A stretch of 64,000 nt of DNA from the NCBI RefSeq assembly GCF_022059845.1, contig NZ_CP091851.1, positions 1,426,001 to 1,490,000 of the forward strand, read 5' to 3'. Each line of letters opens with the position of its first letter. Positions within the stretch are counted from its first letter, which is position 1. This DNA comes from Terrirubrum flagellatum. GTDB taxonomy: Bacteria > Pseudomonadota > Alphaproteobacteria > Rhizobiales > Beijerinckiaceae. The position numbers and the translations under genes are program-made. Below are positions 53,681-61,030 of this stretch, piece after piece. The notes under the pieces are model-generated. The model was given only the letters and a program-made list of their open reading frames with translations. It did no database searches and had not been told where the DNA came from.

Positions 53681-53697
53681 TTTTGGAGGAGGAGATC

Positions 53698-54894
53698 ATG
53701 ACGAATTTCAGCATCGATCGTCGCGCGCTTGCTACGGGACTTGCGGCCAGCGTCGCCGCGCCGGCCGTTGTTCGCGCACAGCCGTCGGGTCCGATCAAGC
53801 TTGCGACTCTGACGCCGTTGACCGGCGCCGGCGGCCCCTATGGTCCCGTCATGGCGACCGTGGCGAAGGCCGTCGCGGAAGAAGTGAACAAGGCCGGCGG
53901 CGTGCTTGGCCGCGAAGTTGTGATCGTGTCGGAAGACGACCAGACCAATCCCGAAGCCGGCGTGCGCGCGGCGCGCAAGCTGATCGATGTCGACAAGGCG
54001 GTCGCGATCATGGGCACATGGGCGTCGGCGGTGACGACGGCGGTCGCGCCGCTCTGTTGGGAATCGAAGACGTTCCTCGCAACGGTGTCAGGCGCCGATT
54101 CCATCACCGCGCTGCCGCATCAGGGCTATCTCATCCGCACCCAGCCCAACACGACGCTGCAGAGCAAGAAGTTCGGCGAGTTCGCGCTGGAGCTCGGCGC
54201 AAAGAAACTGTTCTACATGGCGCCGCAAACGCCCTTCACGCAGGCGACGGCGGCTCTCGTGAAAGCTGCGATGGAGAAAGCCGGCGGCGGTTCAGAGATG
54301 CTCATCTATGACGACAAGAAGCCGTCACTGCGCAGCGAGGTCGATCAGGCGCTGCGCTATAATCCCGATGTGCTCTTCATGGGCGGCTATGCGCCCGACA
54401 CGACGGTGTTGATGAAGGATCTGTTCCGCGCCGGCTTCAAGGGCAAGCTCATCACCTTCGCCTACGCCGTGAACCAGAAGGTGGTGACGGAGAATCCGGC
54501 CGATGTGACCGAAGGGGTCTATACGCTTGCGCCGTCGACCGCCGAAGGTTCGCCCGCCTATCAGCATGCGGTCGAACTCTCCAAGGCGGCCAATCCCGAT
54601 CCCTACACCTGCCAGGTCTATGATCACGTCAACCTGATCCTGATGGCGATCGCGCAGGGCAAGGACGCGAGCGGCGCCGGCATTCGCGAGAATGTGCGCA
54701 AAGTCGCGCAGGGCGGCGGGACGAAAGTGACGAACGCGATCGAAGGACTGAAGGCGATCGCAGCGGGGACGAAGGTTGATTACGAAGGCGCCTCCGGCCC
54801 CTGCGACTTCACCGAGGCCGGCGACATCATCGATTGCAAGTTCCGCTATGAGCAGGTGAAGGGCGGCAAGATCGCGCTGATGCGCATCGCCTGA
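53698..54894 (+). CDS. ABC transporter substrate-binding protein, LivK type
   Basis: A 398-aa type I periplasmic receptor. The leader contains D-R-R-A-L-A-T-G-L-A-A-S-V-A-A and V-R-A-Q, a probable Tat signal. The mature part shows I-K-L-A-T-L-T-P-L-T-G-A-G-G-P-Y-G (ligand-binding P-loop), V-S-E-D-D-Q-T-N-P and G-T-W-A-S-A-V-T, as in the Leu/amide/urea receptors. A strong GGAGGAGGAG ribosome site fixes the ATG at 53698. Its stop shares a base with the next ATG (TGATG). Confidence 0.93.
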   Translation: MTNFSIDRRALATGLAASVAAPAVVRAQPSGPIKLATLTPLTGAGGPYGPVMATVAKAVAEEVNKAGGVLGREVVIVSEDDQTNPEAGVRAARKLIDVDKAVAIMGTWASAVTTAVAPLCWESKTFLATVSGADSITALPHQGYLIRTQPNTTLQSKKFGEFALELGAKKLFYMAPQTPFTQATAALVKAAMEKAGGGSEMLIYDDKKPSLRSEVDQALRYNPDVLFMGGYAPDTTVLMKDLFRAGFKGKLITFAYAVNQKVVTENPADVTEGVYTLAPSTAEGSPAYQHAVELSKAANPDPYTCQVYDHVNLILMAIAQGKDASGAGIRENVRKVAQGGGTKVTNAIEGLKAIAAGTKVDYEGASGPCDFTEAGDIIDCKFRYEQVKGGKIALMRIA

Positions 54895-55757
54895 TGGCGC
54901 TGCTTCTCCAAGCCATTCTCAATGGGTTGATGACCGGGGCGCTGCTCGCCGTCCCGGCCGTCGGCTTTTCCGCGATGTTCGCGGTGCTGCGCTATCCCAA
55001 TTTCGCCATCGCGTCCTATGCGACGATCGGCGCTTTCGCCGCCTGGGTGATCAACACGAAATTCGGCGCCGGAGTCGCGCTGTCGATTGCGCTCGCTTTT
55101 ATTGTCGCCGCAATCGTCGGCGCCATCTGCGAATGGCTGGCGATGACGCCCTTACGACCCGCTGGCGCCTTGCCTGCTGCGATCGCTTCGATCGCGTTAG
55201 GAGTCGTGCTCGAAAATGTCGTGCGCTTCATCTTCGGCAACGACCTCAAGGCCTATGATCTGCCGATTGTGCGCGATATCAGGTTCGGCGACATCAGGAT
55301 CGGACCGCAGCAGGCTGAGAATGCATTGATCGGCATCGGCGTGATGCTCGCCGCCTTCGCCTTCCTGAAATTCACGCGGCTTGGCCGCGCGATGCGCGCG
55401 GTCGCCGACAACGCTGATCTCGCGCGGCTGAAAGGCATCGTGCCGGCGCAGGTCGAGCTCGTCGCGGTGCTGATCGGCTGCGGCCTCTGCGGCGTCGGCG
55501 GCGTGCTCATCGGGCTCGACACGTCGATCGATCCACTCACGGGATTCCGCGTGCTGCTCGCCGTGTTCGCCGCTGCGGTGCTCGGCGGGCTGGGGAGCCT
55601 TCCCGGCGCTGTCGTCGGCGCGTTTGCTCTCGGCATCGCCGAGGAACTGTCGCTGTTCATCGTCGCGCCGACCTATCGTTCGGCGATCGGCTTTCTCGTC
55701 ATTCTCGTGATGCTGTCGGTGAAGCCGCGCGGCCTCATGGGCGACAGGTTCGCGTGA
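54894..55757 (+). CDS. livH: Branched-chain amino-acid-type ABC transporter permease, LivH
   Basis: A 287-aa permease with eight or so helices, starting L-L-L-Q-A-I-L-N-G-L-M-T-G-A-L-L-A, and the conserved R-A-V-A-D-N-A-D-L-A-R-L-K-G-I docking loop (about residues 166-180) and L-G-G-L-G-S-L-P-G-A. Translationally coupled to the binding-protein gene; livM follows after seven bases. Confidence 0.93.
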   Translation: MALLLQAILNGLMTGALLAVPAVGFSAMFAVLRYPNFAIASYATIGAFAAWVINTKFGAGVALSIALAFIVAAIVGAICEWLAMTPLRPAGALPAAIASIALGVVLENVVRFIFGNDLKAYDLPIVRDIRFGDIRIGPQQAENALIGIGVMLAAFAFLKFTRLGRAMRAVADNADLARLKGIVPAQVELVAVLIGCGLCGVGGVLIGLDTSIDPLTGFRVLLAVFAAAVLGGLGSLPGAVVGAFALGIAEELSLFIVAPTYRSAIGFLVILVMLSVKPRGLMGDRFA

Positions 55758-55764
55758 TGGCGCC

Positions 55765-56676
55765 ATGACGAGCTATCTCTTCTTCATCCTCACCATCGGC
55801 GGCGTCTATGCGCTGCTCGCGCAAAGCCTCAATCTCATCTGGGGCGGCGCGGGCATGGTCAATCTCGGCCTCGCCGGATTCTTCGCTGTCGGCGCTTACG
55901 CCTCCGCCATTCTGACAAAAGGCTTCGGCCTGCCGATCGCGATCGGGCTTATCGCGTCACTCGCGGCTGGCGCAGTGGCAGGATTCATCGTCACGATTTC
56001 GACGGCGCGTTTGCGCGACGACTATCTCGCGATCGTGACGCTTGGCTTCGCCGAAACGGTGCGGCTCATCGCCCTCAACGAGGCTTGGCTCACGCGTGGA
56101 TCGGACGGCATCTCAGGCATTCCCGGCCCCTGGCGCGCGGAGCTTGGCCCAAATTTCCATCCCTTCTATTGCGTCTTCGTCTTCATCATCGTCGCGATCG
56201 TTTATCTCCTCACGAAACGTCTCGATGATGCGCCCTATGGGCGAACGCTGAAGGCGATCCGCGAAGATCCCGAACTCGCCGCCTTCGCCGGCAAGAAGGT
56301 GATGCGCTTCAAGATCGAGGCATTCGCGCTGTCGGCGGCAGTCGCTGGACTCGCGGGCGCGATCTATGGCCACTACACCTCCTATATCGCGCCCGATCTC
56401 TTCCAGCCGCTGATCACGATCTATATTTTTCTCGCGGTGACGGCGGGTGGACTTGGCCGGCCGATCGGCCCCGTGATCGGCGCCTATCTCGTCATCGCGT
56501 TTCTCGAAGGCACGCGCTTCATCGTCGAACTTATTCCGGGACTCGGGCCGGTGCAGGTCGCGGCCACGCGCGAGATGCTGATCGGAGCGGCGCTCATCCT
56601 GATCCTGCGGCTCAGGCCGCAAGGGCTGCTGCCGGAGCAGTCGCGACCCGTTCCCCGCGTTGGAGACGCTGCATGA
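55765..56676 (+). CDS. livM: Branched-chain amino-acid-type ABC transporter permease, LivM
   Basis: A 303-aa permease with the LivM opening (A-Q-S-L-N-L-I-W-G-G-A-G-M-V-N-L-G), T-R-G-S-D-G-I-S-G-I-P near residue 112 and the docking loop A-I-R-E-D-P-E-L-A-A-F-A-G (about 163-175). It completes the importer. Its stop overlaps the start of the GAF-domain gene by four bases. Confidence 0.93.
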   Translation: MTSYLFFILTIGGVYALLAQSLNLIWGGAGMVNLGLAGFFAVGAYASAILTKGFGLPIAIGLIASLAAGAVAGFIVTISTARLRDDYLAIVTLGFAETVRLIALNEAWLTRGSDGISGIPGPWRAELGPNFHPFYCVFVFIIVAIVYLLTKRLDDAPYGRTLKAIREDPELAAFAGKKVMRFKIEAFALSAAVAGLAGAIYGHYTSYIAPDLFQPLITIYIFLAVTAGGLGRPIGPVIGAYLVIAFLEGTRFIVELIPGLGPVQVAATREMLIGAALILILRLRPQGLLPEQSRPVPRVGDAA

Positions 56677-57152
56677 TGCTCGAAGAAGCCGCCGCTCTGC
56701 TTGGTGAAGTCGGCCAACCGCAGACGCTTTATCGCTGGCTCGACGAGAAGACGAAATCGCTTGTCGGCCACAAGCTGTTCACGCTGCTTTACGTCGATGG
56801 CGAGGAGGTGGCGCGCGTCTACTCCTCGCAGCCCGACTCCTACAAGCTCGCGGGCCGCAAGCGCATGGGGCCGACGCCATGGGGCGATCTCGTCATCAGA
56901 AAACGCACACCATGGCTCGGCCGCACGATGGAGGACATCCGCTGGGCTTTTCCCGACCACGCGCTGATCGAGAGCCTGGGATGCGCGAGCTGCATCAACA
57001 TCCCGATCGTCTATAACGCCGCGACCATCGGCACGATGAACATTCTCGACGTCGCGAACGCCTATGACGAGAAGTCGCTGGCGCTCGTCGCGCCCTACGC
57101 CATGCTGCTGATCCCCGCCTATCTCAATGCGGCGCGCGGGATCGGACTTTGA
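56673..57152 (+). CDS. GAF-domain protein (159 aa) coupled to the liv operon
   Basis: The whole protein is one GAF-like domain: helices near residues 1-30, K-L-F-T-L-L-Y-V-D (about 34-42), a T-P-W-G-D-L segment, C-A-S-C-I-N-I-P-I-V (about 104-113) and I-G-T-M-N-I-L-D (about 117-124). It has no DNA-binding or kinase domain. Start overlap with livM (ATGA) shows that it belongs to the operon. It may bind the imported ligand or a derivative, as a sensor or as an enzyme of the small GAF-fold type. Which one is not clear. Confidence 0.8.
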   Translation: MMLEEAAALLGEVGQPQTLYRWLDEKTKSLVGHKLFTLLYVDGEEVARVYSSQPDSYKLAGRKRMGPTPWGDLVIRKRTPWLGRTMEDIRWAFPDHALIESLGCASCINIPIVYNAATIGTMNILDVANAYDEKSLALVAPYAMLLIPAYLNAARGIGL

Positions 57153-57212
57153 GAAAAGCGCAATCGCGCTGAAAGCGCGAAACGCCGCCGTCAAAATCAG
57201 CAACAACCAATC

Positions 57213-57243
57213 GCTGATGATCGCAGCGAGGGCGATCATCAGC
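57213..57243. terminator. Bidirectional terminator between convergent genes
   Basis: GCTGATGATCGC (57213-57224) pairs with GCGATCATCAGC (57232-57243), a perfect 12-bp stem with a seven-base loop. It lies between the convergent liv/GAF operon and the DUF2793 gene and includes the DUF2793 stop codon. Confidence 0.7.
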
Positions 57244-58024
57244 TTATCACCGCGCGATCGGCGACGCTGCGCCATGACGATCCATCGGAGAAAGCGGGCA
57301 CGGCCCCGCCGGAGGCGTCGCTGACATAGATCAGCGCGCCGGCGCCTGCGCCGCTGGCGGAAGGCAGGGCGGCGACCGTCGAATTCCTCAGCCTGATCGG
57401 CGCGCCCGCGATGATGCGATCCGTCGCGAAGCGCATCGTCTCGCTCCAGCTTGAACCATCGCTGCTTGTCTTTACGCTGAGATCATCGTCGCCGGCGAGG
57501 CCGATTTCGGCGCGACCGGAATAGGCCTTCTGGAAAAGCAGACTTGCGGTCGCGCCGGTCGAAGCCTTGTTCACGGTGAGGCGATGATCGCTTGTCGCAG
57601 CGGTGAGCAAAGTTCCGTCGCCGGCGACCGCAAGAGGATGGCCGGAATCGGGCGTCGCATTGATCCCGAGCGTCTCGGCGCTGCGCACCTTGAGATCGGT
57701 CCAGGCGCCGCTGTGGAAGACCAGCATGTGCCGCTCGGCGGCGACGAAGACGAGCCAGCCTTCGTCAGGGACGAGATAGCGCCAGGCGGCGTCCTGCAAG
57801 AAGGCGATCTGGCCGTCCTTGCCTGCCCATGCGCCGGTCGCGGAGGCCGCGATGAGATAGCGCGCGCCGTCGGCAGGCGAGGAGGGTGGTGCGGCATGCG
57901 TGCGGTCGAGAACGGAGAGCTGGACGAGCCCGTCGAGCATCAGCAGCGCTTCATTGTGGGTGACATGCTTCTGCGCCTGGGCGGCGGAGAGGAGGGGAAG
58001 CTGGAGATGGCCGGTGGCGGGCAT
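57239..58024 (-). CDS. DUF2793-family protein (phage/gene-transfer-agent-associated)
   Basis: A 261-aa protein. The start (L-Q-L-P-L-L-S-A-A-Q-A-Q-K-H-V-T-H-N-E-A-L) and A-A-W-R-Y-L-V-P-D-E-G-W-L-V are the hallmarks of DUF2793, which alphaproteobacteria often carry in gene transfer agents or prophage tail regions. The C-terminal half is beta-rich (S-G-R-A-E-I-G-L-A-G-D-D-D-L-S-V-K), like tail-fibre or carbohydrate-contacting domains. No other phage gene is next to it. It has its own promoter and a good ribosome site (AGGAG). Confidence 0.85.
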   Translation of the reverse strand: MPATGHLQLPLLSAAQAQKHVTHNEALLMLDGLVQLSVLDRTHAAPPSSPADGARYLIAASATGAWAGKDGQIAFLQDAAWRYLVPDEGWLVFVAAERHMLVFHSGAWTDLKVRSAETLGINATPDSGHPLAVAGDGTLLTAATSDHRLTVNKASTGATASLLFQKAYSGRAEIGLAGDDDLSVKTSSDGSSWSETMRFATDRIIAGAPIRLRNSTVAALPSASGAGAGALIYVSDASGGAVPAFSDGSSWRSVADRAVIS

Positions 58025-58051
58025 GGCGCGCTCCTGAGTGATCTATAGTCC

Positions 58052-58080
58052 CATATATGTGCTTTTAATCCTATTGTCAA
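58052..58080 (-). promoter_or_regulatory. Sigma-70-type promoter of the DUF2793 gene
   Basis: On the minus strand, TTGACA (58075-58080) and TATATG (58052-58057) are 17 bases apart, in an A/T-rich patch that stands out in this GC-rich window. The -35 is a perfect consensus. Transcription would begin near 58045, giving a leader of about 20 bases that contains the ribosome site. Confidence 0.7.
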
Positions 58081-58107
58081 GCGCCGGACATTCGAAGCCG
58101 CTCCGGT

Positions 58108-58686
58108 TCAATAGACCGGCGGCCGCTTCAGGATGAAAATCGCCGTGCGGGCCATGATCCAGAGATCGCCGAGAAAGGTGATCTTGCGGGCATATTCGCC
58201 GTCGTTTTCAGCCTTCTCGGCCTCCGTCATGCCGGTGACGCCGCGGATCTGGGCCAGACCGGTGAGGCCCGGCCTGATGCGATCCGCGCCGTTCTCGCGT
58301 CGTATGCGGGCCTGGAGGTGTTGGGACGGCAGGCCCGGCCGCGGTCCGACGAAACTCATGTCGCCGATCAGGATATTGAAGAGCTGGGGCAGCTCGTCGA
58401 GATTCGTGCGGCGCAGGAAGGCGCCGAGCCGCGTCGGCTTCAGCGCCGCGGCGTCGGCGGACGACAATTCCGGCGTGCCCACGGGGTAGGTCCGGAACTT
58501 GAAGATGACGAAAGTGGCGCCGTCGCGGCCGTCCCGCACCTGACGGAAAAGCGTGGGCGCGCCGTCCATGAGTAGGATGGCGCCGGCCACGATCAGCAGC
58601 AGGGGCGAAAGAAGGGTCAGGCAGACGGCGGACAGCGCGAGATCGAGTGCGCGCTTTCCGAATCTCTCATACATGGTCGAAGTCAC
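58108..58686 (-). CDS. Undecaprenyl-phosphate sugar transferase (initiating transferase, short form)
   Basis: A 192-aa PglC/WbaP-core-type phosphoglycosyltransferase that puts the first sugar-1-phosphate on undecaprenyl phosphate. It has one N-terminal membrane hairpin (about 12-38), the catalytic region [30 protein letters not shown] and R-P-G-L-T-G-L-A-Q. The start is GTG (58686) or ATG (58674). With the SDR and the WbpM-like gene it fits O-antigen initiation with a deoxy-HexNAc such as QuiNAc. Confidence 0.9.
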   Translation of the reverse strand: MTSTMYERFGKRALDLALSAVCLTLLSPLLLIVAGAILLMDGAPTLFRQVRDGRDGATFVIFKFRTYPVGTPELSSADAAALKPTRLGAFLRRTNLDELPQLFNILIGDMSFVGPRPGLPSQHLQARIRRENGADRIRPGLTGLAQIRGVTGMTEAEKAENDGEYARKITFLGDLWIMARTAIFILKRPPVY

Positions 58687-58786
58687 GGCCGGGTCAGATG
58701 ATCGGGCGCTCTAGAACGAGACGGGGACAAGTGGAAGTCGCTTCGGAGCGGACATCGCGCAGCCAATCGCGGCGAGAATTCGCCCG

Positions 58787-59758
58787 ATGATGGATGGGAC
58801 GGACCGGCGCGACCAGGAATCTCCGACTCGGCGCGTGCTCGTCACCGGCGCGAGCGGATTCGTCGGCGGCGCGATCGCGCGCCATCTCCATCATTCCGGC
58901 TGGCGCGTGCGCGTTGCGGCGCGTCGCCCGACTCATTTTCGCCGGATCATGGAGGAGGTCGCTGTGGGCGACCTGCGCGAGGCTGTTGACTGGGCCGCCG
59001 CGCTCGAAGGCTGCGACGCCGTTGTGCATGCCGCGGGTCTCGCGCATCAGCCGCGCGGCGTCGCCGACAGCGAGATGTTCCGCATCAATGCTGAAGCGAC
59101 CGGCGCGCTGGCGCGCGCGGCGCGCAGCGCAGGTATCACGCGTTTCGTGTTTATCTCGTCGGTGCGCGCCATCGCTGGCGCGTCGTCCGACGTCGTGATC
59201 GACGATCACTCGCCCTGGGCGCCGACCGACGCCTATGGCCGCTCGAAACTCGAAGGCGAGGCGACTGCGCTCGCGAGCGGCGTTCCCACGGCGATTCTGC
59301 GTCCGACAGCCGTCTGCGGCGCGAGCGCGCGCGGCGCCTTCGCGCTGATGGCGCAAATGGCGCAGGCGCCCATGCCGATCCCGGCGCGCGGCTTGAGAGG
59401 CCGACGTTCGTTCGTCACCGACCGCAATCTCGCCGACGCGGCGCGGGCGCTGCTCGTGGAAGAGCGCGCGGCCGGCGGGCGATTTCTCGTGGCGGAGCCG
59501 CGGCCTTTCACCGCCGAGGATTTCATCGTGGCGCTGCGCGCTGCGCGCGGCGCAAGGCCCAATATCGCGCCCTTGCCGCGCTTTGCGATTGCGATCGCCG
59601 CGCGGCTGCCGCGTCTCGGCGACATGATCGAACGTCTCGATCGCGATTTCATCGTGGAATGTCCGGCGCTAACAGCGTTGGGCTGGAAACCGGTCGAGCC
59701 CAGCGAAAAAGGCCTCGCGCGCATGATCGATCCGCCGGTCGACACGGGCGGCTGGTAA
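58787..59758 (+). CDS. NAD-dependent epimerase/dehydratase family protein (UDP-sugar 4-reductase-like, WbpV/WreQ type)
   Basis: A 323-aa extended SDR. The NAD motif is V-L-V-T-G-A-S-G-F-V-G-G-A-I (about residues 17-30), and the catalytic S...Y-x-x-x-K lies in F-I-S-S-V-R-A-I and Y-G-R-S-K. The loop V-V-H-A-A-G-L-A-H and the region after Y-x-x-x-K resemble the 4-reductases that make UDP-QuiNAc from the WbpM product, and less so UDP-galactose epimerases. It is transcribed opposite to its neighbours, convergent with the Wzy gene. Function is inferred mainly from the locus. Confidence 0.82.
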   Translation: MMDGTDRRDQESPTRRVLVTGASGFVGGAIARHLHHSGWRVRVAARRPTHFRRIMEEVAVGDLREAVDWAAALEGCDAVVHAAGLAHQPRGVADSEMFRINAEATGALARAARSAGITRFVFISSVRAIAGASSDVVIDDHSPWAPTDAYGRSKLEGEATALASGVPTAILRPTAVCGASARGAFALMAQMAQAPMPIPARGLRGRRSFVTDRNLADAARALLVEERAAGGRFLVAEPRPFTAEDFIVALRAARGARPNIAPLPRFAIAIAARLPRLGDMIERLDRDFIVECPALTALGWKPVEPSEKGLARMIDPPVDTGGW

Positions 59759-59763
59759 GCGCT

Positions 59764-60990
59764 TCACGCTGCGCGCGAGCGCGACATCAGCGAGAGAATC
59801 GCGACGCCCGCGCCTATCGACGCGATGAGCCAGCCTTGCCATGCGCCATGGGCGACGAGCGCGAGCGCGCCCGACGAGGCCATGAAAGTCAGTGATGATA
59901 TCTGCTGCTCGCGCGGCTGCTCGCCGATGATGCGATAGACGCGCCAGATCAGCGCCGCCATCAGCAGCGCCCCGATCGCGCCCATCTCGGTCCATATCTG
60001 CAGGAATATGTCGTGGGGATGCATCGCGACCAGCGCGCGGATGTCCTCCGGCGCGTCGGCGACGAGATTCGATGACGTCACCGAGGCCGAGGAGCCGAAT
60101 CCAGTTCCGAAGAGCGGCGCGTGACGCAGCGAGTGTCCGTAGATGCGCCAGATTTCGATGCGCTCGGGCGCATGCACGCTCGCCAGCATCTTTTCCAGGC
60201 GCACGGGCATATACTGATGGAGGAATTCGCCGACGAAAGGCGCGGCCGCCAGCGCGAGCAGGGTGCAGACGAGGCCGCATCGGCGCACGACGGTCAGGTT
60301 CATGCGCGCAAGCAACATCACCACAATACCAGCGAATATCGCGCTCATGCCGGAGCCGGTTTGCGATTTCAGAGCAGTCGCGGCGAGCACTGCGACCGCC
60401 AGCCATACGAATCGTCGCTCGCTGCGATCGAACAGCCGCGAGATCAGATATGGCGCCATCAGCGACATCGCTTCAACGGCGCGATTATATTGCAGCAACT
60501 CAACACGCGAGCCGATCATCCGGCGCAGCGGCATGTTGAATGTCAGCTCGAACGCGACCAGCGCGGAGCAGATGATCAGCGACAGGCAGAGATGGCGGAC
60601 AAGGGCTTCGCGCGGATATTCGGCGAGGCCTTTCGTAACGATTGCGCTTGCGATCACGGCAATGAGGGTCTCGCCCAGAGCAAAAGCCGATTCCCGTATA
60701 TTCAACGTCCATGTCAGCGACAGCACCGCGTACGCCACAAAAAGGGCGACGATCGCGAATTCAGGAGAGTAGCGCGGCCGCAGCGCGAAAAGGCCCGAGA
60801 TCAAGGAGCCGTTTCGCAGTGACTGGCTGATCACGCAGAAAATGGCGGCGACGCAAACCGCAGGCAGGGCTGCCTTGTTGGCGAAGGCGGTGGCGAGCGG
60901 CAGGCCGTAGAGGATCGCGGCACGCGCGGCATGATCGCATGCGACAATCAGCGCGTCGCGTCTCCCCGGAGACAGATAGGTGCGGTCCAT
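59764..60990 (-). CDS. O-antigen polymerase/ligase-type membrane protein
   Basis: A 408-aa polytopic protein with 10-12 predicted helices and a large periplasmic loop late in the sequence (about residues 255-340), with R-I-E-I-W-R-I-Y-G-H-S and H-P-H-D-I-F-L-Q-I-W-T-E-M-G. These features are those of the Wzy_C/WaaL family, and His in H-P-H-D is the residue expected in the active site. Polymerase and ligase cannot be told apart by sequence. Forty bases lie between it and the next minus-strand gene upstream. Confidence 0.85.
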   Translation of the reverse strand: MDRTYLSPGRRDALIVACDHAARAAILYGLPLATAFANKAALPAVCVAAIFCVISQSLRNGSLISGLFALRPRYSPEFAIVALFVAYAVLSLTWTLNIRESAFALGETLIAVIASAIVTKGLAEYPREALVRHLCLSLIICSALVAFELTFNMPLRRMIGSRVELLQYNRAVEAMSLMAPYLISRLFDRSERRFVWLAVAVLAATALKSQTGSGMSAIFAGIVVMLLARMNLTVVRRCGLVCTLLALAAAPFVGEFLHQYMPVRLEKMLASVHAPERIEIWRIYGHSLRHAPLFGTGFGSSASVTSSNLVADAPEDIRALVAMHPHDIFLQIWTEMGAIGALLMAALIWRVYRIIGEQPREQQISSLTFMASSGALALVAHGAWQGWLIASIGAGVAILSLMSRSRAA

Positions 60991-61030
60991 CAGTGACGCG
61001 ACGCGGAACTCAAGGATATCAGAGCGCCGC

